Source of the DNA: Thermophagus sp052400625 | GTDB taxonomy: Bacteria > Bacteroidota > Bacteroidia > Bacteroidales > Marinilabiliaceae | Strand: one strand, 5' to 3' | Assembly: GCA_052400625.1 (NCBI GenBank) | Contig: JBQTGH010000009.1 | Length of the DNA stretch: 64,000 nucleotides | Part shown: positions 8,865-17,782 of the stretch, piece after piece | Position numbering within the stretch: position 1 is the first letter of the stretch | How the letters are laid out: each line of letters begins with the position of its first letter | The notes under the pieces: model-generated | Told to the model about the DNA's origin: nothing | The model's input: only the letters and a program-made list of their open reading frames with translations | The model's database searches: none | Made by a program: the position numbers and the translations under genes

Positions 8865-11768
8865 AAAAAAAATCTGCTTTTTTTCATTATATATTTTATC
8901 AATTGGATGGTTACGTTCCCCAATCCGGTTGAATATGGAATCTCTGATATTCAATATTTCAACCGTAGGGAGTATGGTGGCGCCACTCAAAACTGGAACA
9001 TTTCACAGGCCGACAACGGTTTGCTGTATTTTGCCAACAATAATGGCATTCTGGAATTTGATGGCACACACTGGCGTTTACTTCCTTCCCACCCCAACCT
9101 AATGAATAATCTTCCCCGATCAGTTTTTGCAGACAAAAACCAGATTTATATCGGTGCGGCCGACGAGTTTGGAGTCTATAAAAGGGATTCAACAGGAAAT
9201 TTCCAATACAACTCTCTAACCGACCGATACAATGTTCCCGACATGGGAGATTTCTGGAACATACTAAAAAAAGAAAATCAAATTATATTTCAGTCTCATA
9301 ATGGACTTTGTCTTTATTCCCCCGGGAAGTCAATTGATATTATTCCTTCCATCTCCCGAATTTCGGAAGCCTTTCTTGTTAATGGAATGGTACTGGCACA
9401 CGATGATAGTGAAGGATTGATGGAACTACGAAATGGCAGTCTTTTTAGGATACCTGGAGGGAATAGATTCATCGGAAAAACAATCGGAGCCATCATACCA
9501 ATTTCCGCCGACGAAATGGTCATTGGAACCATGGATGATGGTTTATATCTATGGAATACCGACGGAATAAGCCGATGGACAGTTCCCGCAAGCCACTTCC
9601 TCAAAGAGACCAACATTTTTTGTGGTACCAAAGCGGGAGACGACCTGGCTTTTGGCACCATTCAATCGGGGGTTGTCATCGTGGATACCTCCGGAAACAT
9701 AAAGATGATTGCAAGCAAAGACAAAGGCTTGAACAACAACACTGCTCTTGATCTGTTTGTCGATCAGCAAAAAAATATTTGGGTCGCTCTCGACAATGGC
9801 ATCGCACGAATCAATTATAATTCGGCCATCAGTTTCATCCAGGGATATTACGACATCGGAACCGGCTATTGCATGACCAAGAAAGGTGAAACCTTTTACC
9901 TGGGCACCAATCAGGCACTTTACACCATTTCAGGCGAAAAATTCAGAAGTCCAACCAAGGATAGAACAGATTTTCACCTGGTTAAAAACTCAAATGGTCA
10001 GGTATGGACTCTTTTTAAAGATAAAACAACCGATGAATTATTAATGGGGCACAATCTGGGTATTTTCCGAATCGAAGAGGATCGCGCTGACCTGATCTCT
10101 CCACCAGACCTTAATGGGGCATGGATTTTTAAATTTGTGCCTAACACCCACGATTTGCTAATGATAGGGACCTACACCGGACTCAACCTATTGAAAAAAG
10201 ACAAAAACGGGCGATGGAAATATTTCAAAGCCGTAGAAGGTTTTTACGAATCTAGCCGATTCATAGAATGGGAGTCGGATAGCACCTTATGGATTGCCCA
10301 TGGGTTGAAAGGACTCTTCAGGTTAACTTTAAGCCAAGACTACTCTCAGGTAACAAAGGTGGAGACCCCCAGTCATTTCGGTGGCATTGAAGACATTCAG
10401 GGGTTTTCATTATCGAGGATCGACAACAAAATTGTCTTTACCTCACCAAACGGTATTTACTCTTTGTCCGATTCCTCTTCATTTACCAAGCATCCTTTGG
10501 AATCCTTCTTTCCCAAAGATGGGCCATTCCCTGTTCAGTTAAAACAAGACCCATTCAACAACATTTGGTTCTTTGCCGACAACGGAGTTGGTGTTTTGCG
10601 CCTCCAAGAAGACGGATCTTACAAAAAAATTGACAATCCGCTAATCCCATTTAAAAACAAGTTGGTCAATGGATTTGAATCGGTTTTTGTTTTGAATAAA
10701 GAAACGGCATTCTTTGGGATAGAAGACGGTTTTGGACAATACTCGGCCACCAATGAAGTAAATTATAATCAACCATTTCAAGCACATATCCGCGGTTTCA
10801 GGAGTCAAAAAAATCCCGATCTAATCTTTTACTCCCACAGCGATACGGGATCTCAGAAATTTGTACCGAGGTTTAAATTCAAAAATAATGCTTTCGACAT
10901 AACCTTTTCGGCCACATGGTTCGGAGGTGGAGAACCGGAATATTCCACACTTTTGGAGGGCTTTGACACCGACTGGTCGCCCTGGTCTGAAATCAAAAAC
11001 CGTCAATACACCCGACTTCATGAGGGCGATTATACCTTCAAAGTGAAAGCCCGAAATGTTCATGGCGTACAAACTATGCCCGCCTCTTTTAAGTTTATCG
11101 TTCTACCACCATGGTATCGAACCACCTGGGCAAAAACAATCTATTTTGTCCTGGCAGCCCTACTCGTACTCCTGATAATAGGGATCACCAATAGAATTGT
11201 TGAAAAAAGCCGGCAGCGTGAAATTATGCAGCAAAAAATGAAGTATCGCGAACGGGAAGAACAACTTAAACGGCAAACTCTGGAAAAAGAAAAGGAGATG
11301 ATCCGACTCCGAAATGAAAAACTGAGGGATGATATGAAACACAAAGAAAAAGAGTTGGTCAGCTCTACTATGCATATCATTCGAAAAAATGACTTCCTGA
11401 TAAAAATCAAAGATGAGCTTCAAAAAATAAAAAAGACTAACGACAAAAACCTAATAGATAAAAAAGTCGCCTCGGTTATCCGGCAAATTGACCGGGATAT
11501 TGACAACGAAGCTCATTGGAAACAGTTTGAAACCCATTTGGAACTGGTTCATGAAGATTTCCTGAAACGCCTGATTGACCAACACCCAAACCTGACCGCC
11601 AGAGAACTCAAACTGGCCGCCTATTTACGAATGAATATGACTTCCAAAGAGATCGCTTCTCTAATGAACATCACCGCCAGAGCGGTAGAAAACAATCGCT
11701 ATAAGCTGAGGAAAAAAATCGGTCTTACACAAGGCCACAATCTGGTCGAATACATCATGAAAATCTAA
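8862..11768 (+). CDS. Two-component-type sensor propeller / Y_Y_Y / LuxR-HTH transcriptional regulator
   Basis: One-protein sensor-regulator: an extracytoplasmic sensor joined through one membrane helix to a cytoplasmic DNA-binding domain, without kinase or receiver domains. The 968-residue product has a signal-anchor N-terminus, a long propeller region (about 25-690) with blades such as LFVDQQKNIWVALDNGIARI, a Y_Y_Y domain (about 690-750: LLEGFDTDWSPWSE and TRLHEGDYTFKVKARN), a membrane helix (about 755-775), a charged coiled coil (about 785-850) and a C-terminal LuxR-type helix-turn-helix (about 910-955: LTARELKLAAYLRMNMTSKE). Proteins of this design often control nutrient-uptake loci in Bacteroidota, but no target operon adjoins it. 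Two tandem repeat copies directly precede its start and may be its own control region. Confidence 0.9.
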   Translation: MKKNLLFFIIYFINWMVTFPNPVEYGISDIQYFNRREYGGATQNWNISQADNGLLYFANNNGILEFDGTHWRLLPSHPNLMNNLPRSVFADKNQIYIGAADEFGVYKRDSTGNFQYNSLTDRYNVPDMGDFWNILKKENQIIFQSHNGLCLYSPGKSIDIIPSISRISEAFLVNGMVLAHDDSEGLMELRNGSLFRIPGGNRFIGKTIGAIIPISADEMVIGTMDDGLYLWNTDGISRWTVPASHFLKETNIFCGTKAGDDLAFGTIQSGVVIVDTSGNIKMIASKDKGLNNNTALDLFVDQQKNIWVALDNGIARINYNSAISFIQGYYDIGTGYCMTKKGETFYLGTNQALYTISGEKFRSPTKDRTDFHLVKNSNGQVWTLFKDKTTDELLMGHNLGIFRIEEDRADLISPPDLNGAWIFKFVPNTHDLLMIGTYTGLNLLKKDKNGRWKYFKAVEGFYESSRFIEWESDSTLWIAHGLKGLFRLTLSQDYSQVTKVETPSHFGGIEDIQGFSLSRIDNKIVFTSPNGIYSLSDSSSFTKHPLESFFPKDGPFPVQLKQDPFNNIWFFADNGVGVLRLQEDGSYKKIDNPLIPFKNKLVNGFESVFVLNKETAFFGIEDGFGQYSATNEVNYNQPFQAHIRGFRSQKNPDLIFYSHSDTGSQKFVPRFKFKNNAFDITFSATWFGGGEPEYSTLLEGFDTDWSPWSEIKNRQYTRLHEGDYTFKVKARNVHGVQTMPASFKFIVLPPWYRTTWAKTIYFVLAALLVLLIIGITNRIVEKSRQREIMQQKMKYREREEQLKRQTLEKEKEMIRLRNEKLRDDMKHKEKELVSSTMHIIRKNDFLIKIKDELQKIKKTNDKNLIDKKVASVIRQIDRDIDNEAHWKQFETHLELVHEDFLKRLIDQHPNLTARELKLAAYLRMNMTSKEIASLMNITARAVENNRYKLRKKIGLTQGHNLVEYIMKI

Positions 11769-11849
11769 TTTCTCCCCGACATCTTTCCACAAATAAAAAC
11801 CGGACAATCCTTAGACTGCCCGGCTATACTAAAAACTATAGGAGGAATT

Positions 11850-11940
11850 TTTAGACGATTAAATTAATAGGCCATAAAACCGTCAGGCCATTAGACCGTT
11901 AAACGGTTAACCCCATAGACCATTTGATGGTTAGGCCATT
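11850..11940. repeat. Short degenerate repeat tract beside the folD stop codon
   Basis: Recurring pieces GGCCAT(A/T), CCATTAGACC/CCATAGACC and ACCGTTAAACGGTTAA are packed into about 70 bp. Copies at 11888 and 11912 are 24 bp apart, but the period is irregular. ACCGTTAAACGGT is itself near-palindromic. The last copy overlaps the end of folD (stop at 11931). Probably a decayed minisatellite. Confidence 0.4.
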
Positions 11941-12809
11941 CGTTGTTTGGCGGCTTTAAGAGTGTTTATCAACAAGGATGCACGTGTCATCGGCCCCACA
12001 CCTCCCGGTACGGGGGTAATAAAACTACTTTTGGGTGCCACCTCATCAAAACGAACATCGCCCATGAGTTTAAAACCCGATTTGGTCTTATCGGAAGGAA
12101 CACGTGTGGTTCCCACATCGATAACCACGCCTCCTTCTTTCACCATATCCTCGGTCACAAAACCGGGGCTGCCAAGAGCTGCAATCAAAATGTCGGCCTG
12201 CCGGCAAATTTCTTTTAAATTTTGCGTGCGACTATGACATACCGTAACAGTCGCATTGCCATAATCACTTTTTTGAGATAATAATACGCTCACGGGACGC
12301 CCCACTATATTACTTCTGCCCAGCACCACCACATGTTTTCCGGATGTTTCAATCCGGTAGCGTTTTATAAGTTCAACGATACCTTGCGGGGTGGCAGACA
12401 CAAATCCGGGCAAACCCATGGTCATTTGCCCCACATTCTGAGGGTGAAAGCCATCCACATCCTTTCGCGGATCAATGGCAAGGGTTACCTTCTCTTCTGA
12501 AATATGTTTGGGAAGGGGTAACTGTACAATAAATCCATCCACCCCTTTATCCTTATTAAGGTCGTCAACACATTTCAACAACTCATCTTCCGTAACATCA
12601 TCTTCATAGCGTATCAGTGTTGATTTAAAGCCAACCTCTTTACAATCTTTGATTTTATAGGCCACATAACTCTCACTACCACCGTCGTGTCCCACAAGAA
12701 CAGCCACCAAATGCGGTTCCCGAATCCCCTGGGCTTTCATCGTTTTCACTTCTTCGGCAATTTCGGCCTTAATATTATGTGCTGTAGCTTTTCCGTCGAG
12801 TAATTGCAT
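11931..12809 (-). CDS. folD: Bifunctional methylenetetrahydrofolate dehydrogenase / methenyltetrahydrofolate cyclohydrolase
   Basis: Cytosolic one-carbon enzyme that interconverts 5,10-methylene-, 5,10-methenyl- and 10-formyl-tetrahydrofolate with NADP+. The 292-residue product has normal length and the key motifs: SYVAYKIKDCKEVGF with the catalytic Lys (about residues 49-63), QLPLPKHI, DVDGFHPQNVGQM, the Rossmann signature VVVLGRSNIVGRPVSVLL, and the C-terminal PGGVGPMTRASLL. It lies 65 bp downstream of ffh on the same strand, with a strong terminator hairpin between them, so it probably has its own promoter or depends on read-through. Confidence 0.97.
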   Translation of the reverse strand: MQLLDGKATAHNIKAEIAEEVKTMKAQGIREPHLVAVLVGHDGGSESYVAYKIKDCKEVGFKSTLIRYEDDVTEDELLKCVDDLNKDKGVDGFIVQLPLPKHISEEKVTLAIDPRKDVDGFHPQNVGQMTMGLPGFVSATPQGIVELIKRYRIETSGKHVVVLGRSNIVGRPVSVLLSQKSDYGNATVTVCHSRTQNLKEICRQADILIAALGSPGFVTEDMVKEGGVVIDVGTTRVPSDKTKSGFKLMGDVRFDEVAPKSSFITPVPGGVGPMTRASLLINTLKAAKQRMA

Positions 12810-12825
12810 AATATTTATATTAAAA

Positions 12826-12867
12826 ACAAAAAAGGAGAAGTCGCTTCAAGCGCTCTTCTCCTTTTTG
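12826..12867 (-). terminator. Terminator between ffh and folD
   Basis: Twelve-base stem (12829-12840 with 12855-12866) rich in GGAGAAG/CTTCTCC, with a smaller palindrome (CGCTTCAAGCG) in the loop. The minus strand continues into a T-rich run. It begins 8 bp after the ffh stop codon and could also act on the plus strand. Confidence 0.85.
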
Positions 12868-12873
12868 CCATTT

Positions 12874-14208
12874 TTATTTTCGTCCCATCATGAAACTGTT
12901 CATCATTTTGGAGAGGTTTTTTCCTTGCGTCATCATACGCATTGCTTTGCGCGTATCTTCAAACTGCTTAATCAGCCGGTTAACCTCCTGTATGGAAGTA
13001 CCACTTCCTGCCGCGATTCTTTTGCGACGGCTTCCGTTGATGATGGAAGGTTGTTGCCGTTCCAGTGGCGTCATCGACGAAATAATGGCTTCTACCCCCT
13101 TAAAGGCATCGTCATCAATATCCACATTTTTCAGCATCTTTCCCATGCCGGGAATCATGGCGGCCAAATCTTTCAGGTTACCCATCTTTTTGATTTGGCG
13201 TATCTGACCCATAAAATCATCAAAGTTGAACTGATTCTTGGCAATCTTTTTCTGAAGCTTTTTGGCTTCTTCGGCATCATATTGTTCCTGGGCTTTCTCA
13301 ACCAACGAAACGATATCACCCATACCCAGAATTCTGTCGGCCATTCGGGAAGGATGGAACACATCCAGGGCATCCATCTTTTCACCCATTCCCACAAACT
13401 TAATGGGTTTTTCAACCACACTGCGGATAGAGATGGCCGCACCACCTCGCGTATCACCGTCGAGCTTAGTCAGCACAACGCCATCATAGTCGAGCCGGTC
13501 ATTGAATTCTTTGGCGGTATTCACCGCGTCCTGACCGGTCATGGCATCCACCACGAAGAGTGTTTCTTGAGGTTTCACAGCTTCTTTAATGGCCGAAATC
13601 TCATTCATCATCTCCTCATCGATGGCCAAACGTCCCGCGGTATCGATAATGACCACATCATGACCTTTGGCTTTGGCTTCTTTGATACCTGCCTTGGCAA
13701 TTTTCACCGGATCGGTATTCCCCTCTTCGGTATATACCGGCACTCCGATCTGCTCACCCAGCACTTGAAGCTGGTTGATAGCTGCCGGACGATAGACGTC
13801 ACCGGCCACCAACATAGGGTGCTTGCCACGCTTGCTCTTAATCAGATTGGCCAGTTTTCCGGAAAAGGTCGTTTTCCCCGATCCCTGCAAACCGGCAATC
13901 AGAATAATGGCCGGGTTGCCTTTCAATTCAATATCGGTAGAGGTTCCCCCCATGAGTTTGGCCAACTCATCATGGACAATCTTTACCATCATCTGCTGAG
14001 GCTTAACGGCGGTCAGCACGTTTTGTCCCAGCGCCTTTTCCTTTACCGTTTCGGTAAAACTCCTAGCCGTTTTGTAGTTAACATCGGCATCGAGCAAGGC
14101 ACGACGAATATCTTTGAGGGTTTCGGCCACATTGATTTCCGTTATCCGACCCTGTCCTTTCAGTATCTTAAACGATCGTTCCAGTCTTTCCGACAGATTC
14201 TCAAACAT
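12874..14208 (-). CDS. ffh: Signal recognition particle protein (SRP54/Ffh)
   Basis: GTPase of the signal recognition particle, which binds 4.5S RNA and signal sequences and targets nascent membrane proteins to FtsY. The 444-residue product shows the N-domain, the G-domain motifs GLQGSGKTT (G1, about residue 107), DTAGRLAIDEEMM (G3) and VLTKLDGDTRGGAA (G4), and the Met-rich M-domain with IPGMGKML and the RNA-binding helix region GSRRKRIAAGSG near residue 390, ending in MMTQGKNLSKMMNSFMMG. Full length. The start is ATG at 14208, with a TATTTTTG -7 box 25 bp upstream (14234-14241). Confidence 0.98.
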   Translation of the reverse strand: MFENLSERLERSFKILKGQGRITEINVAETLKDIRRALLDADVNYKTARSFTETVKEKALGQNVLTAVKPQQMMVKIVHDELAKLMGGTSTDIELKGNPAIILIAGLQGSGKTTFSGKLANLIKSKRGKHPMLVAGDVYRPAAINQLQVLGEQIGVPVYTEEGNTDPVKIAKAGIKEAKAKGHDVVIIDTAGRLAIDEEMMNEISAIKEAVKPQETLFVVDAMTGQDAVNTAKEFNDRLDYDGVVLTKLDGDTRGGAAISIRSVVEKPIKFVGMGEKMDALDVFHPSRMADRILGMGDIVSLVEKAQEQYDAEEAKKLQKKIAKNQFNFDDFMGQIRQIKKMGNLKDLAAMIPGMGKMLKNVDIDDDAFKGVEAIISSMTPLERQQPSIINGSRRKRIAAGSGTSIQEVNRLIKQFEDTRKAMRMMTQGKNLSKMMNSFMMGRK

Positions 14209-14233
14209 CCTGCTTCAGGTTTAAATTTGGGTG

Positions 14234-14241
14234 CAAAAATA
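14234..14241 (-). promoter_or_regulatory. Putative -7 box of ffh
   Basis: The minus strand reads TATTTTTG, an exact TAnnTTTG match, 25 bp upstream of the ffh ATG. The transcript leader would be about 20 nt. The -33 region lacks an obvious TTG at the usual distance. Confidence 0.5.
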
Positions 14242-14328
14242 AAAAAATATCTGTGATAAAGGAAGCAATGACCGATATCGATCCATGGATATGGAAAAAA
14301 GAGATGGAAAGTGAAGCCTTAGCCCAAA

Positions 14329-15312
14329 TTATTTCTGACAAACAATCTTTTCCATCACCTGATTGGTCCGGGCCGCTGTTTCACCGGTACTGACACATTC
14401 TTCGTTACCCCGGATGCTTTCCACAACATTACGAATCAAGTTAAACTGAATATTTTCAGGGTTGATATAGGGAAACTCCAGAAAGTTATGACCATTAAAC
14501 AATAATACCGGCTCATGCCCAAAGGCAGAAAATTCTATTCGTCCTTTTGTGCCAATAATCTCCATAACATCCCGGGTCGAAGAATTATCACTGACAAAAC
14601 TCCAGGTACCACTGCCCAACACACCGTTCTCAAATTCCATGTGAGCCACCAACGTATCTTCCGCCTTATAATAACCCCCAAAGTTTTTGGCGATCCCCGA
14701 AACTTTGGTGATAGGACCAAACAAATAATCCAAAAAATCGAGCTGATGCGATGCCAGATCATAGAAGATCCCTCCTCCGGCAATTTCGGGCTGCACCCTC
14801 CAGGCCTGATCTTTCACGCTGGTCTCTTCCGGTCGGGGGGGACGAATCAGCATGACATTAACCACCAGCGGGGTTCCAATGGTGCCATCCTGAATCAGTG
14901 TTTTTACTTTGTTAAATCCCGGCAGCGTACGCCGATAGTAAGCCACAAAAAGCGGAACACCTGTTCTTCGGCTCACGTCATTCATCTCCAGGCATTGCTG
15001 ATAGGTGGCCGCCATCGGTTTTTCCACATAAACCGGTTTACCGGCCTCCATGGCTTTGATGGCATACTCTGCATGGCTCGAGGGAGGGGTAGCAACATAT
15101 ACGGCATCCACATCAGAATCATTAATCAAAGCATCGGCGTCGGAATACCATTTGGGTACGTTGTGACGCCGGGCATAATCCATGGCCAGATTTTGGTCTC
15201 GACGCATGACTGCCACCAACTGCGATGCTTCCACCTTGTTAAAGGCCGGCCCACTCTTGAATTCGGTAACATTACCGCATCCAATAATGCCCCATTTTAT
15301 CATTTTCTTCAT
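14329..15312 (-). CDS. Gfo/Idh/MocA family NAD(P)-dependent oxidoreductase
   Basis: Probable sugar or polyol dehydrogenase of the glucose-fructose oxidoreductase/inositol dehydrogenase superfamily. The 327-residue product has an N-terminal Rossmann fold (KWGIIGCGNVTEFKSGPAF, residues 6-24), the middle signature AVYVATPPSSHAEYA, the conserved EKPMA motif whose Lys is the usual catalytic residue (about 97), and the C-terminal beta-sheet domain (AGGGIFYDLASHQLDFLDYL with the expected Asp and His). Substrate cannot be told from sequence. It is not in an obvious operon: ffh lies downstream across about 120 bp and the upstream gene is divergent. It starts at the first of two close ATG codons. Confidence 0.9.
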   Translation of the reverse strand: MKKMIKWGIIGCGNVTEFKSGPAFNKVEASQLVAVMRRDQNLAMDYARRHNVPKWYSDADALINDSDVDAVYVATPPSSHAEYAIKAMEAGKPVYVEKPMAATYQQCLEMNDVSRRTGVPLFVAYYRRTLPGFNKVKTLIQDGTIGTPLVVNVMLIRPPRPEETSVKDQAWRVQPEIAGGGIFYDLASHQLDFLDYLFGPITKVSGIAKNFGGYYKAEDTLVAHMEFENGVLGSGTWSFVSDNSSTRDVMEIIGTKGRIEFSAFGHEPVLLFNGHNFLEFPYINPENIQFNLIRNVVESIRGNEECVSTGETAARTNQVMEKIVCQK

Positions 15313-15508
15313 CTATTACAATTCGGTTTTTAAGGTTTGGCAATACAAAAAACCAGTTAAAAAGGTTTACTTGTCAAGCAAAAATACCTTTAATTTTCTT
15401 ACTATACTTGCGTTTAAGAAGCATGAATGAAAAAATCAGAAAATCCATTATTTGGCCTCTGCTAAAAAAAAAGAAATAATTATCACTTTTGTTCATGGTT
15501 TGCATCGT

Positions 15509-15516
15509 TAAATTTG
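15509..15516 (+). promoter_or_regulatory. Putative -7 box overlapping the annotated metallophosphoesterase start
   Basis: TAAATTTG matches TAnnTTTG and lies only 4 bp before the ATG at 15521. A TTTTG lies 17 bp upstream (15487-15491). If used, transcription would begin at or just inside the ATG, implying a leaderless message or a later start such as TTG at 15590. Confidence 0.45.
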
Positions 15517-15520
15517 TCGC

Positions 15521-16519
15521 ATGATTTTCAAGATCATTAATAAGGTAAAAACAACGCCCGTTGCCCCACTCAACAGACCCGAAAAGGTATTGTATGATAT
15601 TATCGGGGATGTTCATGGGCACGCTCGTGAGCTCCAACTGCTCTTAAAGCAGATGGACTACCGGAAAATCAACGATGTTTGGTTTCATCCCGAACGTAAG
15701 GCTGTGTTTGTGGGCGACTTCACCTGCCGGGGCCCGCAAACCAGAGAAACCATAAACATCATTAGATTAATGGTGGAAAACGACAGTGGATTAGCCATTC
15801 TTGGAAACCATGAGATGAATGTAATCGGTCATTTCACCAAAAACGGGGACAATCAATCCTTTAAACCGGCTACCGGATCCAACAAAAGGCTCATGGACAA
15901 TATTCGGGCTGAATATATTTATGAACGTGAGCAGCTGAAAGCCGACCTCAAATGGCTACGGCGGCTCCCCTTCGCCATTGACCTGGGCCCCATTCGGATT
16001 GTACATGCCTACTGGAACCCATCACATCTGGAACGCATCGAACAGCGTCGGACCAAAAGAAAGCTGACCAAAAAATTACTCCTTGAGATTTTTTCTCCCG
16101 ATACCGAGCTGGGAAAAGCGGTTCGTCAAACCACGAGAGGCATTGAAATCAACCTACCTCACGACCTGATCATCAAAGATCAAAAAAATATTCGTCGCAC
16201 CAGCTTCCGCGTGAAGTGGTGGGAACCACCCTACGGAAAGACTTTCCGGCAAATGGGGTTTGGAAATAAGTTTATTCTTCCAGAATACACGGTCCCTCCC
16301 GAAATCATTATACCGTTCGATGTATATCCGCCCGATGCACCCCCGGTCTTTGTGGGACATTATTGTGTTCCTCCTTCACACATGATGCCGGCCGATAATG
16401 TTTGCTGTGTAGATAATTGTCTGGCCAATGGCGGACAGCTGGCGGCCTATCGATGGAACGGCGAGCCCCATCTTAAAATGACCAACTTTGTGTTTCAGAG
16501 GAAAAGAACCTTGGAATAG
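15521..16519 (+). CDS. Calcineurin-like metallophosphoesterase (bis-nucleotide/protein phosphatase type)
   Basis: Two-metal phosphoesterase. The 332-residue product carries the metal-binding set in order: DIIGDVHGHA (about residues 26-35), FVGDFTCRGPQT, ILGNHEMN and a later VFVGHYCVPP. These place it with the ApaH/PrpE-like branch that acts on phosphoproteins or dinucleoside polyphosphates; the substrate is not known. The domain begins only about 25 residues after the first ATG, and homologues often start right at the YDIIGD motif, so TTG at 15590 is a real alternative start, supported by the promoter box at 15509-15516. It stands alone and is divergent from the oxidoreductase gene. Confidence 0.88.
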   Translation: MIFKIINKVKTTPVAPLNRPEKVLYDIIGDVHGHARELQLLLKQMDYRKINDVWFHPERKAVFVGDFTCRGPQTRETINIIRLMVENDSGLAILGNHEMNVIGHFTKNGDNQSFKPATGSNKRLMDNIRAEYIYEREQLKADLKWLRRLPFAIDLGPIRIVHAYWNPSHLERIEQRRTKRKLTKKLLLEIFSPDTELGKAVRQTTRGIEINLPHDLIIKDQKNIRRTSFRVKWWEPPYGKTFRQMGFGNKFILPEYTVPPEIIIPFDVYPPDAPPVFVGHYCVPPSHMMPADNVCCVDNCLANGGQLAAYRWNGEPHLKMTNFVFQRKRTLE

Positions 16520-16630
16520 ATGGTTCGATTAAAAGATAGGTGATCGTGAAAACTTAGCCTTCTTTCACCAACAGAGGCTTTCACCATAATTTCTCATAAA
16601 CAGAAGACCTTCTATTACTGATTATTTCAT

Positions 16631-16756
16631 TTCCCGAATAAACCGACTTTCTCCCACACCTTAAGGTATCTTTTCCCCATATCATTTTACATATTCCCCG
16701 TATCATTTTTAATGTTCCCCAGTCCAATTTATTTATTCCCCATAACGGGGAAGAAC
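16631..16756. repeat. 21-bp minisatellite with TTCCCC units
   Basis: TTCCCC begins at 16673, 16694, 16715 and 16736, exactly 21 bp apart. Weaker units begin in register at 16631 (TTCCCG) and 16652 (TCCCAC), giving about six copies. Outside the C-run the units share only A/T-rich character (ATATCATTTT, GTATCATTTT). It lies downstream of the phosphoesterase gene and is not translated in a sensible frame. Confidence 0.75.
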
Positions 16757-16831
16757 TGATTTGATACCGGGAATGGCAAAAAAGAAACAGAGAGTGATTT
16801 AATTCCTTATGAATCCCCCCGGAATAACCTC

Positions 16832-16851
16832 AATGAAACGAGCATGACCAA
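16832..16851 (+). repeat. Dispersed block repeat, block 1 only
   Basis: AATGAAACGAGCATGACCAA. The first 15 bases are identical to sites at 53902 (plus) and 60358-60372 (minus). The other blocks of the family are not recognisable after it. It ends 13 bp before the stop codon of the convergent hypothetical gene. Confidence 0.6.
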
Positions 16852-16863
16852 GACAGATGCTGT

Positions 16864-17565
16864 TTAGTGCAGCTTCCGGTAATGCGAAACATACCCTTTT
16901 CGACGATCGGGGAGATAACGAAAAACAAAGCGACCATGCACACGAATGGTTTTCACAGCCTGTGCCAGGTAAGTATAAGCGCGGTTTCTCAGGTCTTTCA
17001 ATCGGTCTTGCTCTGCCATGTCGCGGGTTCGTTGGGCATATAACCCGGCCAGTTCTTCACTCTTTTGGGCCGCCAAATCGAGCAAACCGGCATCAACATT
17101 AATTTTCTCCAGCAATTCTTTTTTTTCTTTTCCGATGGCAGACAAATCACTGAGATGTTGAATCATTGCCACAATTTTCCTGTCATTTCTAATGGAGCGG
17201 GATATTCTTTTCCATTGCGGGTCGTCCCGAAAAGCAAAGTCGAAAAAATGAAGCAGACGCGTCCTAAGCCCGAAACCTTCACGGATTCTTTCCTTAAGGC
17301 ATTGATTTCGTTCTTTTCGCGAACGGTAATGGTTTTGCCATACCCTCTCTGCCTGGGTGCAGGCAGCGATTCTCACGGGCAGCGAAGCAACCACCGACCA
17401 GTCGAGGCCACTCCGGGTAAGGGCAACCTTATCGGCCTGACACCACTGATACAGGTTTTCAGCTTCCTGAAGCTCGGCCGCCACCGGGATGTGCGGATTC
17501 TTTACCTCCTCATCATGAATGGCCTCCAATATTGGCAACAATTGCTCAAATTCTTTGCAGGACAT
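16864..17565 (-). CDS. Hypothetical helical protein
   Basis: I do not recognise this 233-residue product. It is soluble (no signal peptide or membrane helix), rich in charged residues and predicted helical throughout, with Trp/Cys positions in LYQWCQADKVALTRSGLDW (about 53-71), a basic middle (RSRKERNQCLKERIREGF), a coiled-coil-like part (about 140-195) and a basic tail ending FRYLPDRRKGYVSHYRKLH. An open frame of this length with a plain ATG and codon use like its neighbours supports a real gene. It lies about 200 bp upstream of the end of topB, on the same strand, so it may be read with topB. Function unknown. Confidence 0.7.
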   Translation of the reverse strand: MSCKEFEQLLPILEAIHDEEVKNPHIPVAAELQEAENLYQWCQADKVALTRSGLDWSVVASLPVRIAACTQAERVWQNHYRSRKERNQCLKERIREGFGLRTRLLHFFDFAFRDDPQWKRISRSIRNDRKIVAMIQHLSDLSAIGKEKKELLEKINVDAGLLDLAAQKSEELAGLYAQRTRDMAEQDRLKDLRNRAYTYLAQAVKTIRVHGRFVFRYLPDRRKGYVSHYRKLH

Positions 17566-17782
17566 AAAGCTTTTCTTTTGATTCGGAAAAAGAAACGGGT
17601 CTTATAAAAAAAATATTATCAGCCTATACTGCAATGGCTGTCAAGCCATTTTACTCCTATAATTTGGGGCTGTGTTTCAAATCTACCTGTCAAACATCCC
17701 TGAAATCTTTGGCTTATCGTTTCCTTGTTTTGGTTTCCGGCTTCTACTTTCAAAAGACCTTCTGCCCAATCATTTTATTCCC

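Larger units (their letters stand above)
16520..16863. other. Intergenic region holding the 21-bp repeat and a block-1 repeat copy
   Basis: This 344-bp gap between two convergent genes holds the minisatellite at 16631-16756 and the 15-mer AATGAAACGAGCATG at 16832-16846. No terminator with a clean stem and T-run and no small gene were found. Confidence 0.55.

Noticed and set aside
12865..14256. Long open frame (463 codons) on the plus strand across ffh
   Set aside because: It is antisense to a full-length, highly conserved ffh gene; the translation is His/Phe-rich and resembles no protein. Ffh on the minus strand explains the region.
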